A stretch of 64,000 bases of DNA from an uncultured Mesonia sp. (GTDB lineage Bacteria > Bacteroidota > Bacteroidia > Flavobacteriales > Flavobacteriaceae), in assembly GCA_947494545.1 (NCBI GenBank), contig CANLVH010000010.1:60800-124799 (forward strand), read 5' to 3'. A model generated the notes under the pieces. It did no database searches, was not told the DNA's origin, and saw only the letters and a list, made by a program, of their open reading frames with translations. Each line of letters opens with the position of its first letter. The stretch's first letter is position 1. Below, one piece after another: positions 27,481 to 37,439 of this stretch. A program made the translations under genes and the position numbers.

Positions 27481-28551
27481 TTAATTTTTATCAATTATTA
27501 GATTAGTGAACTGAGATTTAAAAAAACCATCTAACCTTAATTTATTTTCCCACAATTTCCTATTACGTTTAAAATGATTTTGAAGTTTGTTTTCGTTTAA
27601 GTTTTGATGAAAAGTCATTAATTTTTCCAGCATATGAGCTCTATCTTTATAATCTACCCATACTAAATGTTGTTTCCAATCTATTTCCTCTTCCAACGGT
27701 AAAAAACCGTTAGTATGGATATAAAGTGGAATACGCCCCATCATCAAGGTTTCATAAAAACGTACGGAAAAATTTCCACCTCCACGAACGCACAACACAT
27801 AATCGGATTCTAAAATATTATCGTAAAATTCGCGCGTGCTTTGATGCTGGCTTTTATTGCTCACCACCCCGGCTCGGTATTTTTTACGTTTTATAAAATT
27901 GTCTTGAATGTCTTCTGCTTCCTCTAATTGCCTTAAAAGATTAGCTCGTAAATTGGTGGTAGAAATAACTTCTTGTGGCTCTTCCGGGCGCATACCTAAC
28001 TTATTTTTAATATTGCGAAAAATGGTACGTGCAATTTCTTTAGCTGCGATAAGTTTACTGGCATCTGCTTGTCCGCAAAAACCAACTTTAGGTAGAGGAT
28101 TATATTTTTTCTTATAATAATTTTCCAGGCTGTGATTATCTTTCAAATAATCGTTTATAGTTACCGGCATTCCATAATGACCTTTTTGTTTATTAGCTTG
28201 GTAACCGCTAAAACGGAATACTTTTAAATTAGCAAAGTAAGGTACTTTTACGCCAAAATCGCCTGAATTATAGCTCCAAACGGTTTTATTTGCTATAGCA
28301 GCTTTTTTAATAAGGTCAATAGCCATTTGTAGCTGGCCGGTTTTTGTATAATAATTCCACGACATCGTTAGAATTACTATTTCAGCGTTCTGTAGTTCTT
28401 CTACAAAACTATAGTCTTTTTCACTTACCCCATACACCTCTATACGTTGCGTATCCGTAAAACCGGCATTTTTTATAAAAGGTTTTAACAACGGAAATAA
28501 TTGCCCACGATGGTTTTTATTGTAATGTTCTTTAGGATAATATATTACCAT
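27481..28551 (-). CDS. Exostosin-like (GT47-related) protein
   Basis: 356 residues. The C-terminal half has YDNILESDYVLCVRGGGNFS followed by VRFYETLMMGRIPLYI and a W-x-x-H segment, the pattern of the exostosin family, in which the arginine and the FYE glutamate region bind the nucleotide-sugar. The N-terminal half (ILTMSWNYYTKTG, VWSYNSGDFG) fits no family I can name. Bacterial homologues are found in polysaccharide loci and are presumed glycosyltransferases. It begins 4 bp after the preceding gene's stop. Confidence 0.75.
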   Translation of the reverse strand: MVIYYPKEHYNKNHRGQLFPLLKPFIKNAGFTDTQRIEVYGVSEKDYSFVEELQNAEIVILTMSWNYYTKTGQLQMAIDLIKKAAIANKTVWSYNSGDFGVKVPYFANLKVFRFSGYQANKQKGHYGMPVTINDYLKDNHSLENYYKKKYNPLPKVGFCGQADASKLIAAKEIARTIFRNIKNKLGMRPEEPQEVISTTNLRANLLRQLEEAEDIQDNFIKRKKYRAGVVSNKSQHQSTREFYDNILESDYVLCVRGGGNFSVRFYETLMMGRIPLYIHTNGFLPLEEEIDWKQHLVWVDYKDRAHMLEKLMTFHQNLNENKLQNHFKRNRKLWENKLRLDGFFKSQFTNLIIDKN

Positions 28552-28555
28552 AAAA

Positions 28556-29731
28556 TTATAAGCTATAAAACTGATTAAAGGCTTCTTTTTGGTGCTGCAA
28601 AGTAAAGCTATTTTTTACGCGTTCTTGGGCTTGCCGGATAATTTTTTCTTTTTCTACAAGAGACAGGTTTAAAACGTTAACTATTTTCTGGCCAAGAGCA
28701 GCAGCTGTTAATCCTTCTACCAAAAATCCGGTTTGCTTATTTATAATATTCTCGTCTAATGCTCCGGTATTAAAAGCAATAGAGATTTTCCCCAAGGCTT
28801 GCGCTTCCAGAACGGCATTGCAAAAACCCTCATTAAGACTGCTTTGCACATATAAGTTTGCCTCAGACATTTTCTTTAAAGTTTCTTTATGCGAAAGTTT
28901 GCCTAAAAAATGTACATAGTCTTCTAAACCGGCTTCGTAACGGTGGTAAAAATAACGTTCCCGCTTAGAAGATTTCCCGTCTCCAATTACATACCAGTCA
29001 AACTCTATTTGTTGTTCTTTCAAATATTGAGCAGTTTGTAGAAGTAGGTCAATTCCTTTGATATGTTGCAACCGAGTTACGGTCACAATATTTATTATAC
29101 TTGGCGATTGCAATTTTCTAGCGAGTTTTGCTATCTGCGGAAAGCTAACCGCAGGAGGTATTATCTGGTAACTTGTTGCAGCTGATAAACCCAAAGTATG
29201 AGCTTTTTGCACTAAAAAGTTAGAGATACTATGTACTTTATCTACATGTTGCCACAGCTTTTTATAACAATCAGCATGTTTTAGTGGATAGACATTTATA
29301 TCATAGCCTCTAAAACTTACTGCCATTTTCGCTTCAATAGTTTTAGCTACCAATTCCCGCTCCAAAGCCATTGTAGCAAAACCAAAATGCAACCAATCAA
29401 CGCCCAATTTTAATAAAGTAGCATTGATATAAATTTTTTCTATAATTCGCTTTACGGAAGTTTTTTCTTTCCTTTCTAAAGTATAATAGTTTTTTATTCG
29501 TTGATAGTAGGGCAGCAAAGATAATCCTACTAGAAACATAGCCCAAACTTGTACAAGTTTATTAGAATAGATTTTAGGATGCGTTTTATGTGCGCACAAA
29601 TCAAATTCAACTTTACTTTTAGGGGTAACTAAAATCACTTCATGCCCATTTTCTTGCAAACCTTTTATTTTCGAACGGAAAAAGGTTTCGGAATATGCGG
29701 GAGGAGAAGATAAGACTAAAGCGATTTTCAT
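28556..29731 (-). CDS. Glycosyltransferase, GT4-type (colanic-acid WcaL-like)
   Basis: 391 residues. SETFFRSKIKGLQENGHEV at the N-terminus and HFGFATMALERELVAKTIEA are features of the WcaL/AmsK branch of GT4. The donor site shows VTRLQHIKGIDLLLQTAQYL, YVQSSLNEGFCNAVLEAQAL and the loop after it. It sits 4 bp before the exostosin-like gene and 12 bp after the next GT4 gene. Sugar specificity is unknown. Confidence 0.9.
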   Translation of the reverse strand: MKIALVLSSPPAYSETFFRSKIKGLQENGHEVILVTPKSKVEFDLCAHKTHPKIYSNKLVQVWAMFLVGLSLLPYYQRIKNYYTLERKEKTSVKRIIEKIYINATLLKLGVDWLHFGFATMALERELVAKTIEAKMAVSFRGYDINVYPLKHADCYKKLWQHVDKVHSISNFLVQKAHTLGLSAATSYQIIPPAVSFPQIAKLARKLQSPSIINIVTVTRLQHIKGIDLLLQTAQYLKEQQIEFDWYVIGDGKSSKRERYFYHRYEAGLEDYVHFLGKLSHKETLKKMSEANLYVQSSLNEGFCNAVLEAQALGKISIAFNTGALDENIINKQTGFLVEGLTAAALGQKIVNVLNLSLVEKEKIIRQAQERVKNSFTLQHQKEAFNQFYSL

Positions 29732-29743
29732 AGAAAATTACAG

Positions 29744-30865
29744 TTAAGCTACTACCTTTTTATAAAAGATTTCATGTTTTCGCACCTCTTTTTGCAAACT
29801 ATAGTTGTTTATAACATGCTCTCGAAATCTAATTCCTTGATGATGTAAGGTGGTAATGTCATACTTCAAAAATTTACTCAATATTCGTTTTAAATCGTTT
29901 ATGTTTTCCGGTTCAAAAAGATGATCTTGATACTTTTTCAATTGGTCTTTTATCCCAGGCACGTTAGAACCAATAACTGGAGTACCCGAAGCCATAGCTT
30001 CTAATAAAGCTACCGGAGACCCCTCTCCTTTGCTTTTTGTAGGTAGGATAAAAAGCTCTGCTTCATTTAAAAACCGGTTAATAGCCAATTGTTTCCCAAT
30101 AAATTTAATTTTATTTTGTAAACCTTTTTGTTTTACTATTTTTTTTACTTCTTTTCCATATGGGTTATCAGCATTACCGACCAACCAAATCACCCAATTA
30201 TCATCTATATTATTTACTTCTGCAAATGCATTTATTAAAAGTTCTATACCTTTTACCGGCGCTAAATTAGCTACCGTTAGTAAAATACGTTTATCCTTTC
30301 CGGTTTCAAATTTGGTTCGAAAATCATCGGTATTTTTAAGCAATAAAGGTTTAAAAGTATTTGTATCTACCCCTCTTGGGATAAACTCTGTTTTCTTAGA
30401 ACTCGGATAAATTTCTTTATCCATATCGGTATTCTGAATAATTATGCGTTTAGCTAAAAAAGAACGCAAATGCCAAGCATTTTTAGAAGCTCCACCCCAA
30501 TTCATATTTTTCTTAGTAAATACCCAGTCAATACCGGCCATTTTTGTAGCTAAGGCTTCAGTATAGTCTGGAGCATAATGAAAGCTGTGAATAATATCCG
30601 GATTAATCTCTTTAAATTTTCGGGATACTTTCCAAGCCGAAGCTAATAAGCTCGAAATCGGCCTAGGTTTGGAAAGGTAAGGAAAAAAATGAATAGGTAT
30701 TCCTGATGCCTTTACCGTCTTAAAAAATTCTCCACGATCATGTAAGCACATTATATGCGGTTCAAATAAATCATTGTTCAAGCCTCTTGCAATATTCAAT
30801 AAAGCTTTACCGCTACCGGCCGTATCGAAATTAGGGATGGTATAAAGAACTTTTATTTTTTTCAT
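29744..30865 (-). CDS. Glycosyltransferase, GT4-type
   Basis: 373 residues from the ATG at 30865, which overlaps the stop of the asparagine-synthase gene as ATGA. The frame is open 11 codons further, but that start would lie inside the neighbour and adds a non-conserved segment. The N-terminal loop is IPNFDTAGSGKALLNIARGL; the donor site is LPTKSKGEGSPVALLEAMAS with TPVIGSNVPGI. A GT4 enzyme acting on the same repeat unit as its neighbours. Confidence 0.9.
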   Translation of the reverse strand: MKKIKVLYTIPNFDTAGSGKALLNIARGLNNDLFEPHIMCLHDRGEFFKTVKASGIPIHFFPYLSKPRPISSLLASAWKVSRKFKEINPDIIHSFHYAPDYTEALATKMAGIDWVFTKKNMNWGGASKNAWHLRSFLAKRIIIQNTDMDKEIYPSSKKTEFIPRGVDTNTFKPLLLKNTDDFRTKFETGKDKRILLTVANLAPVKGIELLINAFAEVNNIDDNWVIWLVGNADNPYGKEVKKIVKQKGLQNKIKFIGKQLAINRFLNEAELFILPTKSKGEGSPVALLEAMASGTPVIGSNVPGIKDQLKKYQDHLFEPENINDLKRILSKFLKYDITTLHHQGIRFREHVINNYSLQKEVRKHEIFYKKVVA

Positions 30866-32691
30866 TTTAACAAAGCATATAAAGTAAATAATGGCCATTT
30901 TAAATCGGTCTCTCTATTAGCATGCGCTTGCAGCATTCTTTCTATACTTTTATCATCGAAACCAATTTCTTTTGCTCTCCCCGACAATAAAACCTCTTCA
31001 AATTTAGGCTTAAGAGCAGAGCGGAGCCAGCCTGTTAGAGGAACCGAAAAACCTTTTTTAACTTTTTCTTCCGGCACCTGTGGCACTCTTTTATTTAAAA
31101 TATCTTTTAACAGTTGTTTTTGTCTCCCTCCTCCATAACTTAACAAAGGATCTATTTTTAGAGCAGTTTCAATCATCTTTTTATCTAAAAAAGGAACACG
31201 CACTTCAAGACTGTTTCCCATACTCGCCAGATCTACTTTCCGTAAGGTTTTTTGCATCATTCCGTAGAATTCAGCGTGTCGCATCCGAGCAAGCAATTCG
31301 CGTATATCGGTTGTATTTCCATAGGCATAAGTACTATAAGCTTTTGGTAAAGAGACCTCTTTTAAGTCAGGAGCAATTTGATACAACCATTTTTTTTTAA
31401 ATCGAGCATGTAAACCTTGCTGTGCCTTGGCCTGAGAAGTGGCTAAAACAATCTCATTTATATTTTTATTGCCACTATAGAGTTTATCGACGCCGTATAA
31501 TAGTTTACGAAATGCATACGGCAATTGCTGATAAGAACTATTTTTCCCCACACTCCAAAAACGTTCGTATCCAAAAAACAATTCGTCGCCGCCATCCCCA
31601 CTTAAAGCCACGGTCACTTCTTTTTTTGCCAATTTAGATACCAAAAAAGTAGGTAAAATACTAAAATCGGCCATAGGTTCTTGCAAATTGGTCATGGCCT
31701 CTTCCCAATACTTTAAACTTTCCTTAGCATCCAAGTGCCAAATAGCATGCTTAATATGTAAAGCTTCCGCAAATTGTTTCGCCCGTTCGCTTTCATCATG
31801 TTTTTCACTATCGGATCCAATCGTATAAGCTTTTAAATCGAAGTTATTTCGCTTAATGCTTGAACAAACCAAAGTAGAATCTACTCCTCCGGAAATAAAG
31901 CCACCCAAAGGCACGTCGCTCATTAATTGTCTGCCAACGCTTTTATCCAAACTTTCCTCTACTAGAGCTTCGGCTTCTTTTCTATCGGTTATAACGGATT
32001 GATCTTCCTTTGGCAATTCCCAATAACGGATTTTATCTAGGTTGCCTTGGGTATCTAATTTAACAATCTCTCCAGGCAAAACTTGAAAAGTGTCGTGGTA
32101 CAAGCCAAAGGGAGCCGGCATAAAATGCTGTTCTAAATACAATTTTAAAACCTGCGGATTTACAGGTTTTTTACTGAAGGTCGGATGCGTAGTAATTTGA
32201 TCGTATTGACTTGCTGCTACTAGTGTTTTACCATGCCATCCATAGAATAAAGGTTTTATGCCTGCAAAATCTCTAACTAAAAACACCTCTTCTTTTAGTT
32301 TATCATAAATACAAATGGCAAACATGCCGTTTAACAATTCAACCGTTTTTCTAACTCCCCATTCTTCTAAACACGCACTAATAGTTTCGGAGTCGCTTGT
32401 ACCGCGAAAGGCTGAAAATACCAGTTTCTTTCGTAGTTCTAAATGATTATAAATCTCCCCGTTAAAAACCAGTACAAAACGTTGCTGCGGACTATGCATA
32501 GGCTGTTCTCCTGCCTTAGATAATTCTACTATCGCCAACCGGTTAAAACCTAATTTGACATTTATATCATTAGACCAATAACCCTGCGAATCCGGTCCAC
32601 GATGTTTAGATTTGTCCAGAATTTGTTTAAATTGAGATTGATTAGTAGGTTGACCACTACTACTGTTAAATTCTGCTAAAAATCCGCACAT
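30862..32691 (-). CDS. asnB: Asparagine synthase-type amidotransferase (AsnB family)
   Basis: 609 residues with both expected domains. The N-terminal Ntn glutaminase domain begins with the catalytic Cys2 (MCGFLAEF) and keeps NGEIYNH near 75. The synthetase domain has the PP-loop SGGVDS near 268 and LSGDGGDELFFGYER near 360. Members in polysaccharide loci (for example WbpS of Pseudomonas) are thought to amidate uronic acids rather than make asparagine. Position at the head of a glycosyltransferase operon favours sugar amidation. A promoter element lies about 60 bp upstream. Confidence 0.92.
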   Translation of the reverse strand: MCGFLAEFNSSSGQPTNQSQFKQILDKSKHRGPDSQGYWSNDINVKLGFNRLAIVELSKAGEQPMHSPQQRFVLVFNGEIYNHLELRKKLVFSAFRGTSDSETISACLEEWGVRKTVELLNGMFAICIYDKLKEEVFLVRDFAGIKPLFYGWHGKTLVAASQYDQITTHPTFSKKPVNPQVLKLYLEQHFMPAPFGLYHDTFQVLPGEIVKLDTQGNLDKIRYWELPKEDQSVITDRKEAEALVEESLDKSVGRQLMSDVPLGGFISGGVDSTLVCSSIKRNNFDLKAYTIGSDSEKHDESERAKQFAEALHIKHAIWHLDAKESLKYWEEAMTNLQEPMADFSILPTFLVSKLAKKEVTVALSGDGGDELFFGYERFWSVGKNSSYQQLPYAFRKLLYGVDKLYSGNKNINEIVLATSQAKAQQGLHARFKKKWLYQIAPDLKEVSLPKAYSTYAYGNTTDIRELLARMRHAEFYGMMQKTLRKVDLASMGNSLEVRVPFLDKKMIETALKIDPLLSYGGGRQKQLLKDILNKRVPQVPEEKVKKGFSVPLTGWLRSALKPKFEEVLLSGRAKEIGFDDKSIERMLQAHANRETDLKWPLFTLYALLK

Positions 32692-32751
32692 GCAATTTTT
32701 TTAATTTTTGAGTTATTATAAAACTCAAGGTGATTTTTTATTAGGAAATTT

Positions 32752-32759
32752 CAAAAATA
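32752..32759 (-). promoter_or_regulatory. Bacteroidota -7 promoter element for the asnB-led operon
   Basis: TATTTTTG on the minus strand matches TAnnTTTG. Between it and the ATG at 32691 lies a short hairpin (CTTGAGTT and AACTCAA around an AT loop, near 32707-32730). Confidence 0.45.
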
Positions 32760-33365
32760 CAATTATTCTTAGGAGAACATGAAATATTTAGAATTATTTA
32801 AAATCTTCGCGTAAATCTTTTTTATAATGGGGTGAAATATAAAACGCTATGGTTTTGATATGTTTGTTTTGGAATTGTGAATATAGGCTTGAAAGTTAAC
32901 AAAAACATCGGAGATGGTTTGGTTTTTGCGAAGGTCAGGTTTCTATCGGTAGGGATACTGAAACGAGTTTTGTATAACAGTTTTTTCTGGTGGGGTAGTT
33001 TGCTATATAAATTATCTTTCAGAAAACACACACCCTTATTTGTCACCCTGAAGCAAACGACCGGAGGGAGGTTGCATTCAGGGTCTCCGCTGTGGGAATC
33101 CTGAGTTTAATATATAAGCTGTAAAGTTGTTTTTGGTGCAGCCGGTTTCCTCCCGAAGAGATGCTGAATCTAGCCCTTCTACCGTCGGGCCGTTCAGCAT
33201 GACAGTTCTTTCACAATCTGTCACCCTGAATTTAATTCAGGGTCTTTGCATTGAGAGGATTGCTTGGTCGTTTAACATGACGGTTGTTTTGGTGTGGTCA
33301 GGTTCCTATCAGAAGAGATGCTGAATCCCTCGACGGTTCGGGGCAGCTTGACAGTTCTCGAGCTA
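32760..33365. repeat. Repeat spacer with family C palindromes
   Basis: No gene. Family C pieces lie at 33041-33086 (TGTCACCCTGAAGCAAACGA to ATTCAGGGTCT), 33158-33204 (GAGATGCTGAATCTAG to GTTCAGCATGACAG), 33219-33246 (TGTCACCCTGAATTTAATTC) and 33313-33355. Each pair is an inverted repeat of the TCACCCTGAAT/ATTCAGGGT or GATGCTGAA/TTCAGCAT type. Confidence 0.8.
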
Positions 33366-34742
33366 CTATTGTTTTAACCAAACGCTTAAAGTTAATAACA
33401 TACTCACAGGATGAGAATAAAATACGTCGTCTTTATTTTTAAAGTTCCCGTAAATTTTATCAACCGTTTCTTTGCCTACCCAATTTATAAAATCTTCGCT
33501 ATACAGATAAGAGCGCAAGTTGGCATCATTTTCTTTACCTAGAAACTGTAATTCCCAATTGCGTTGCACGTACTTTTTACCCAGTCTTTCTCGAATCTCA
33601 CGAACCAGTTTGTTTTTTATTCGATAAGGTAAATTACGCGGTGAGGTGTTTTTATGGTAATTATAAAGATTATACGGCTTCTGGTCTTGCCACATAATCT
33701 TAGCTACTTTCGGGTTGCGTTGTTTAATGTATTCAATTTGAATTTTCCTGTCTGCTAAATACTCTTCGGGAATGCCGCATACAAATTCACACATGCGGTT
33801 ATCGTAATACGGTAAGTGAATAGGGTGTGCTGCTTCAAATACTGATAAGTTAATGCTCGTCCATCGCGGAGCCCAGTATAAATTTTTAAAGGCTCTTATT
33901 TTTGCTCCTTTATGCTCTATTTCAATTTGATCGAGTAAGCCTTGAATTTTCTGCTTTAAATAATCTTCAAAATTTCCTTCCAATTCCCAAGTTTTCCATA
34001 ATTGCTCGGCTACCGCCAGTCCGCCTTTTTTAATCACCTTTTTGTAAATAAGCTCCAATTCCGATTTATCTTCATCGCCGGCAGCAATTCCTCTATCAAA
34101 AAACACATCGCCCCAATGGCCCAAGGAAAACTCGCCTTGCATTTGCTCAAATTCATCTAAAACCGCCATTTGTCTGGCGTGGGTAAATTCAGAATAGCAG
34201 CCATTTAACCGCGCTAAGTCTTCTATCGAATTCCATAAGTAATTTGGCGGAATAAGAAAGGTCTCAAAAGGAAAATCACAAATTTTAGCAATTTGTTCCG
34301 AAATTTTATGTTCTTTAAAACCGCCGGCAAAGGAATAGGAATAGGAATGCACCTCGGCTCCCAAATGTTTTAAACCAACCGCCTGACTCCTACTGTCCAA
34401 TCCTCCAGACAAGGGCAATAGCACCCGATTATTACTGGTTTGTTCTTTTAAAATCTGTTCGTATAAATCGGTGAATTCGTCTACTGCCGCTTGAAAACTG
34501 ATGTTTCTCGGAGAATAATGCCATTTAAAATAATTTTCGGAAGAAATTACTTCATTATTTTGGTTTAGCTGGTATTTTTTACCCGGCTGCAACACTTTTT
34601 GATTCTCGTAAAAACAATCATCCCCTAAAAAAAAACCGGTAGCTGCAAAAACACAAATTGCTTTTTTATTTATTCTCTCCGGTGCATTTGGATTTTTAGC
34701 AAACTGTTGGTGTAAAGGGATTATGTCGGTTTTTATTTGCAT
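33366..34742 (-). CDS. Asparagine-synthase-like protein lacking a catalytic glutaminase domain
   Basis: 458 residues from the ATG at 34742; the frame extends 31 codons upstream into repeat sequence, so I chose the inner start. The PP-loop SGGLDSRSQ near residue 111 and the HWGDVFFDRG segment resemble the synthetase half of AsnB. The first 90 residues do not begin with Met-Cys and show no glutaminase motifs, though FAATGFFLGDD and YENQKVLQPGKKYQLNQ recall a degraded Ntn domain. It may use ammonia or a partner glutaminase, perhaps the AsnB protein next door. It stands alone between two repeat spacers. Confidence 0.78.
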   Translation of the reverse strand: MQIKTDIIPLHQQFAKNPNAPERINKKAICVFAATGFFLGDDCFYENQKVLQPGKKYQLNQNNEVISSENYFKWHYSPRNISFQAAVDEFTDLYEQILKEQTSNNRVLLPLSGGLDSRSQAVGLKHLGAEVHSYSYSFAGGFKEHKISEQIAKICDFPFETFLIPPNYLWNSIEDLARLNGCYSEFTHARQMAVLDEFEQMQGEFSLGHWGDVFFDRGIAAGDEDKSELELIYKKVIKKGGLAVAEQLWKTWELEGNFEDYLKQKIQGLLDQIEIEHKGAKIRAFKNLYWAPRWTSINLSVFEAAHPIHLPYYDNRMCEFVCGIPEEYLADRKIQIEYIKQRNPKVAKIMWQDQKPYNLYNYHKNTSPRNLPYRIKNKLVREIRERLGKKYVQRNWELQFLGKENDANLRSYLYSEDFINWVGKETVDKIYGNFKNKDDVFYSHPVSMLLTLSVWLKQ

Positions 34743-36175
34743 TGCTTTTTCTTTCTGGAAATAATTTAGCGACGAAGATAGGAATTTTTGATTATTCGTG
34801 TATTGGTATATCCGTGTATTTGCTAATTGGTGCATTGGTTAATTCGTTTTTTGTTTCTCGTTGGGCATTGGGCGTTTGACGTTTTTGGTTTAGTGTTTTT
34901 CGTGTATTCGGGTATTCGAGTATTGGTGTATTGGGTTCCGCAATGGATCAAAGTCAATAGTTATAAGACTTATTTTTATTGCTAGGGAGATGCTGAAACA
35001 AGTTCAGCACGATATTTTTTTACGAACTGTCACCCTGAATTTAGTTCAGGGTCTCTGGAGTGAGAAGTCCCAAGTTTCTTGGATATTCCTAAATGTTGTT
35101 TTTGGAGTGGTCAGACTTCTCTCGGATGAGATGCTGAATCTAGCCCTCCTATACTCGGCCTGTTCAGCATGACAATTCTTTTTGAGATGGGTTGTTCTGT
35201 ATCTTCAAAACTCACCTAACTCTCCTGTCACCCTTAAGCAAACGACCGAAGGAAGATTGCATTCAGGGTCTTTGCTGTGAAGACTCCTGAGTTTCTTTCT
35301 GCGACAATGACTTATATAAGTCTTTCCAAGTTGGATTTTCTCTTTCTATTAAGTCGATTTTCCATTGTCGATGCCATCTTTTTAATTGCTTTTCTCGTGG
35401 TATTGCATCGGCCTAAGCGAAATTTGCGTTAAAAAATGACGTGAGTGGAGGGTTAAACAAACTAGCGCCAGCCGCAAAAAATTGGATAGACAATAGCAAA
35501 ACTTTGAGCTTTAAAAATTTATGAAAACTAGCGTATACCTTTAGTTTGTGCCGTAACGAGGTAAATTTTTAGCAAAGTTCGGTTAAGCCTAGACTTTTTT
35601 GGTTCGTTTTTTTGTCAATGAAAAAAATGAACAAACAAATTTTATTGAAAATAACTATTGCTAATTTTAAGAGCAAGTTTTTTTAATCGGACAGCAATGA
35701 ATGTTAATAACTAAGCCGGTAAAAGATAATAAAAAACTTTGAGATAGTATTTATTCGGAAAGGTCAGGCTTCTATCGATAGAGATGCTGAATCTAGCCCT
35801 CCTATTCTCGTGTTCTGTATCTTCAAAACTTACCTAACTCTCCTGTCACCCTGAAGCAAACGACCGGAGGAAGATTGCATTCAGGGTCTTGGGGTTGGAA
35901 AGACCGCAATTTCTTTCAAAAGCCAGATATATTAACAGAAGCCTTGCTTTCTGTTTCGTTTATGATGTGGTTTGCCGTGGAGTGGTCAGGCTTTTATCGC
36001 TAGAGATGCTGAATCTAGCCCTTCTATTCTCGGGCTGTTCAGCATGACAATTCTTTTTGGATGATAATATTCGTTTGGTGGTGATTCATGCAATGGTGCC
36101 TCGTATTGGGTTATTCAATTTTCGACTATTCCCCTACTCGCCTATGCGATTAAATGATTATTCGACTATTCGACT
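34743..36175. repeat. Long repeat spacer (families D, C and F) with a dead GIY-YIG gene
   Basis: No intact gene in 1.4 kb. 34846-34935 is family D (GTTTCTCGTTGGGC, GTGTATTCGGGTATTCG). Family C pieces occur at 34987-35060, 35125-35173, 35226-35271, 35780-35800, 35845-35892 and 36003-36050. 35263-35412 is the GIY-YIG remnant listed separately. 35420-35650 includes TTTTGGTTCGTTTTTTTGTC and related family F text. 36108-36175 is again family D (ATTCGACTATTCGAC). Confidence 0.8.
35263..35412 (-). pseudogene. 3' remnant of a GIY-YIG nuclease gene (subfamily 4)
   Basis: A 50-codon open stretch encodes ADAIPREKQLKRWHRQWK, then IDLIERENPTWKDLYKSL and a tail. This is the C-terminal third of a GIY-YIG nuclease: the metal-binding Glu in REKQLKRW, then the NPTWKDL ending. 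An in-frame TAG stands just upstream (35413-35415) and the GIY and YIG parts are missing, so the gene is truncated. The last codons and the stop (TGA within ATTCAGGG) fall inside a family C repeat. The sequence differs from the three intact GIY-YIG genes, so it is not a broken copy of them. Confidence 0.75.
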
Positions 36176-37345
36176 TTAAACTTTCATAACCGCTTCGTAC
36201 AACTTAATCATATCGCTTACCATCTTCGCTTCTTGATGCTGCTTTTCTACTTTTTCTCTCGTAACTTGGATAACTGCTTTTATTTCTGTTTCTTTTAACA
36301 CGATGAAGTTTTGAACAGCTGCCGCTAAGGCCTTTTCATCCCGTGTGGGTACAATCCAGCCTTCTTGATTATGGGTTATTAACTCTTCCATACCTCCACA
36401 ATTGGTCGAAACTACTGGGGTACCAAGTGCCATTGCCTCTACTGCAACATTAGCAATACCTTCTTCAATACTGGGAAGTAAGAAAAGATCAGCAGCTTTC
36501 ATCCTTCTAAAAACTTCTTTTTGAGGAAGTTTTCCCGTAAGAGTAATATGATTCTCTAATCCTAATTCGTGCATTAAAAACAAACTTTCCTCATCCCCCT
36601 GTCCTCCTACAATTGTATAGTGAAAGGCAATATTTTTTTCTTTTAAAATTGCACAGGCTTTTATAGCTGTTGGATAGTCTTTTTTCCAATGTGGTCTACC
36701 TACCGATAATAGTTGCAGCTCTTTATTTTTAGCAATCTCAGGATGAAAAGGAAAATTCTCTAAATTTAAACCCGTATAAACCACATGGTCTATTTTTGTT
36801 TTCGGGACACCTATTTTTTGTCCAACCCTTGAAATAGCTTTGGAAACCGAATGTATTCCATCAAGTTGTGGGTACCACCTTTGTAAATATTCAAAATTTT
36901 GTGCATCTACAAAAGGTCGTACATTGGTATGAAAACCACGTTGTGATAATACAATTTTAAAACTTCTGCTCTCAAAATAAGGCTCCATTCGCGGCAATAA
37001 AGATGTCCATTGCAGGTGTACGATATCCGGTTGTAAGTTATTCAGAACTAAATCTAGATTTTGTTTCTGTAATACTTTGCGTTTCCCTTTAGTAAGTAGT
37101 TTTAAGGTAGTTGCTATTCGCAATAAAGAGCCGGTTCTTAAAGCTAAACGCAAACTAGTTTTTATAAAACGCGTTTTATTTTGGTTACTTCCTAAACTAA
37201 CATAAGTAACCCCCGAAACAGGATTCGGGTTTTCTTCGTTAAAACCAATAACACTTACTTGCAATCCGGCTTTTACCAAACCCTGCATTAAACGACGTAT
37301 AAAAGCGGTGGTTTTAAAGGAACCGTCGAAGATTGTTATTTTCAT
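36176..37345 (-). CDS. Glycosyltransferase, GT4-type
   Basis: 389 residues. IFDGSFKTTAFIRRLMQGL holds the acceptor loop. The donor site shows LLSVGRPHWKKDYPTAIKAC, LLPSIEEGIANVAVEAMALG and VVSTNCGGMEELI. It stands alone between repeat spacers, unlike most glycosyltransferases here, which lie in tight blocks. It may therefore be an independently gained or rearranged piece of the locus. Confidence 0.9.
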   Translation of the reverse strand: MKITIFDGSFKTTAFIRRLMQGLVKAGLQVSVIGFNEENPNPVSGVTYVSLGSNQNKTRFIKTSLRLALRTGSLLRIATTLKLLTKGKRKVLQKQNLDLVLNNLQPDIVHLQWTSLLPRMEPYFESRSFKIVLSQRGFHTNVRPFVDAQNFEYLQRWYPQLDGIHSVSKAISRVGQKIGVPKTKIDHVVYTGLNLENFPFHPEIAKNKELQLLSVGRPHWKKDYPTAIKACAILKEKNIAFHYTIVGGQGDEESLFLMHELGLENHITLTGKLPQKEVFRRMKAADLFLLPSIEEGIANVAVEAMALGTPVVSTNCGGMEELITHNQEGWIVPTRDEKALAAAVQNFIVLKETEIKAVIQVTREKVEKQHQEAKMVSDMIKLYEAVMKV

Positions 37346-37439
37346 GTTGCGTTTCTCGTTGTTAGTTTGGCGTTTCTAGTTTTTCGTTGAGCGCTGTTAA
37401 TTATCGTTCGACACTAAACGATAAACGCACGGTAAACGC
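37346..37439. repeat. Family D repeat left of the four-helix-bundle gene
   Basis: GTTGCGTTTCTCGTTGTTAG at the left, AGTTTTTCGTTGAGCGCTG in the middle and ACTAAACGATAAACGCACGG at the right. The outer parts are roughly inverted (GCGTTTCTCGTT against AACGATAAACGC). Confidence 0.7.
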
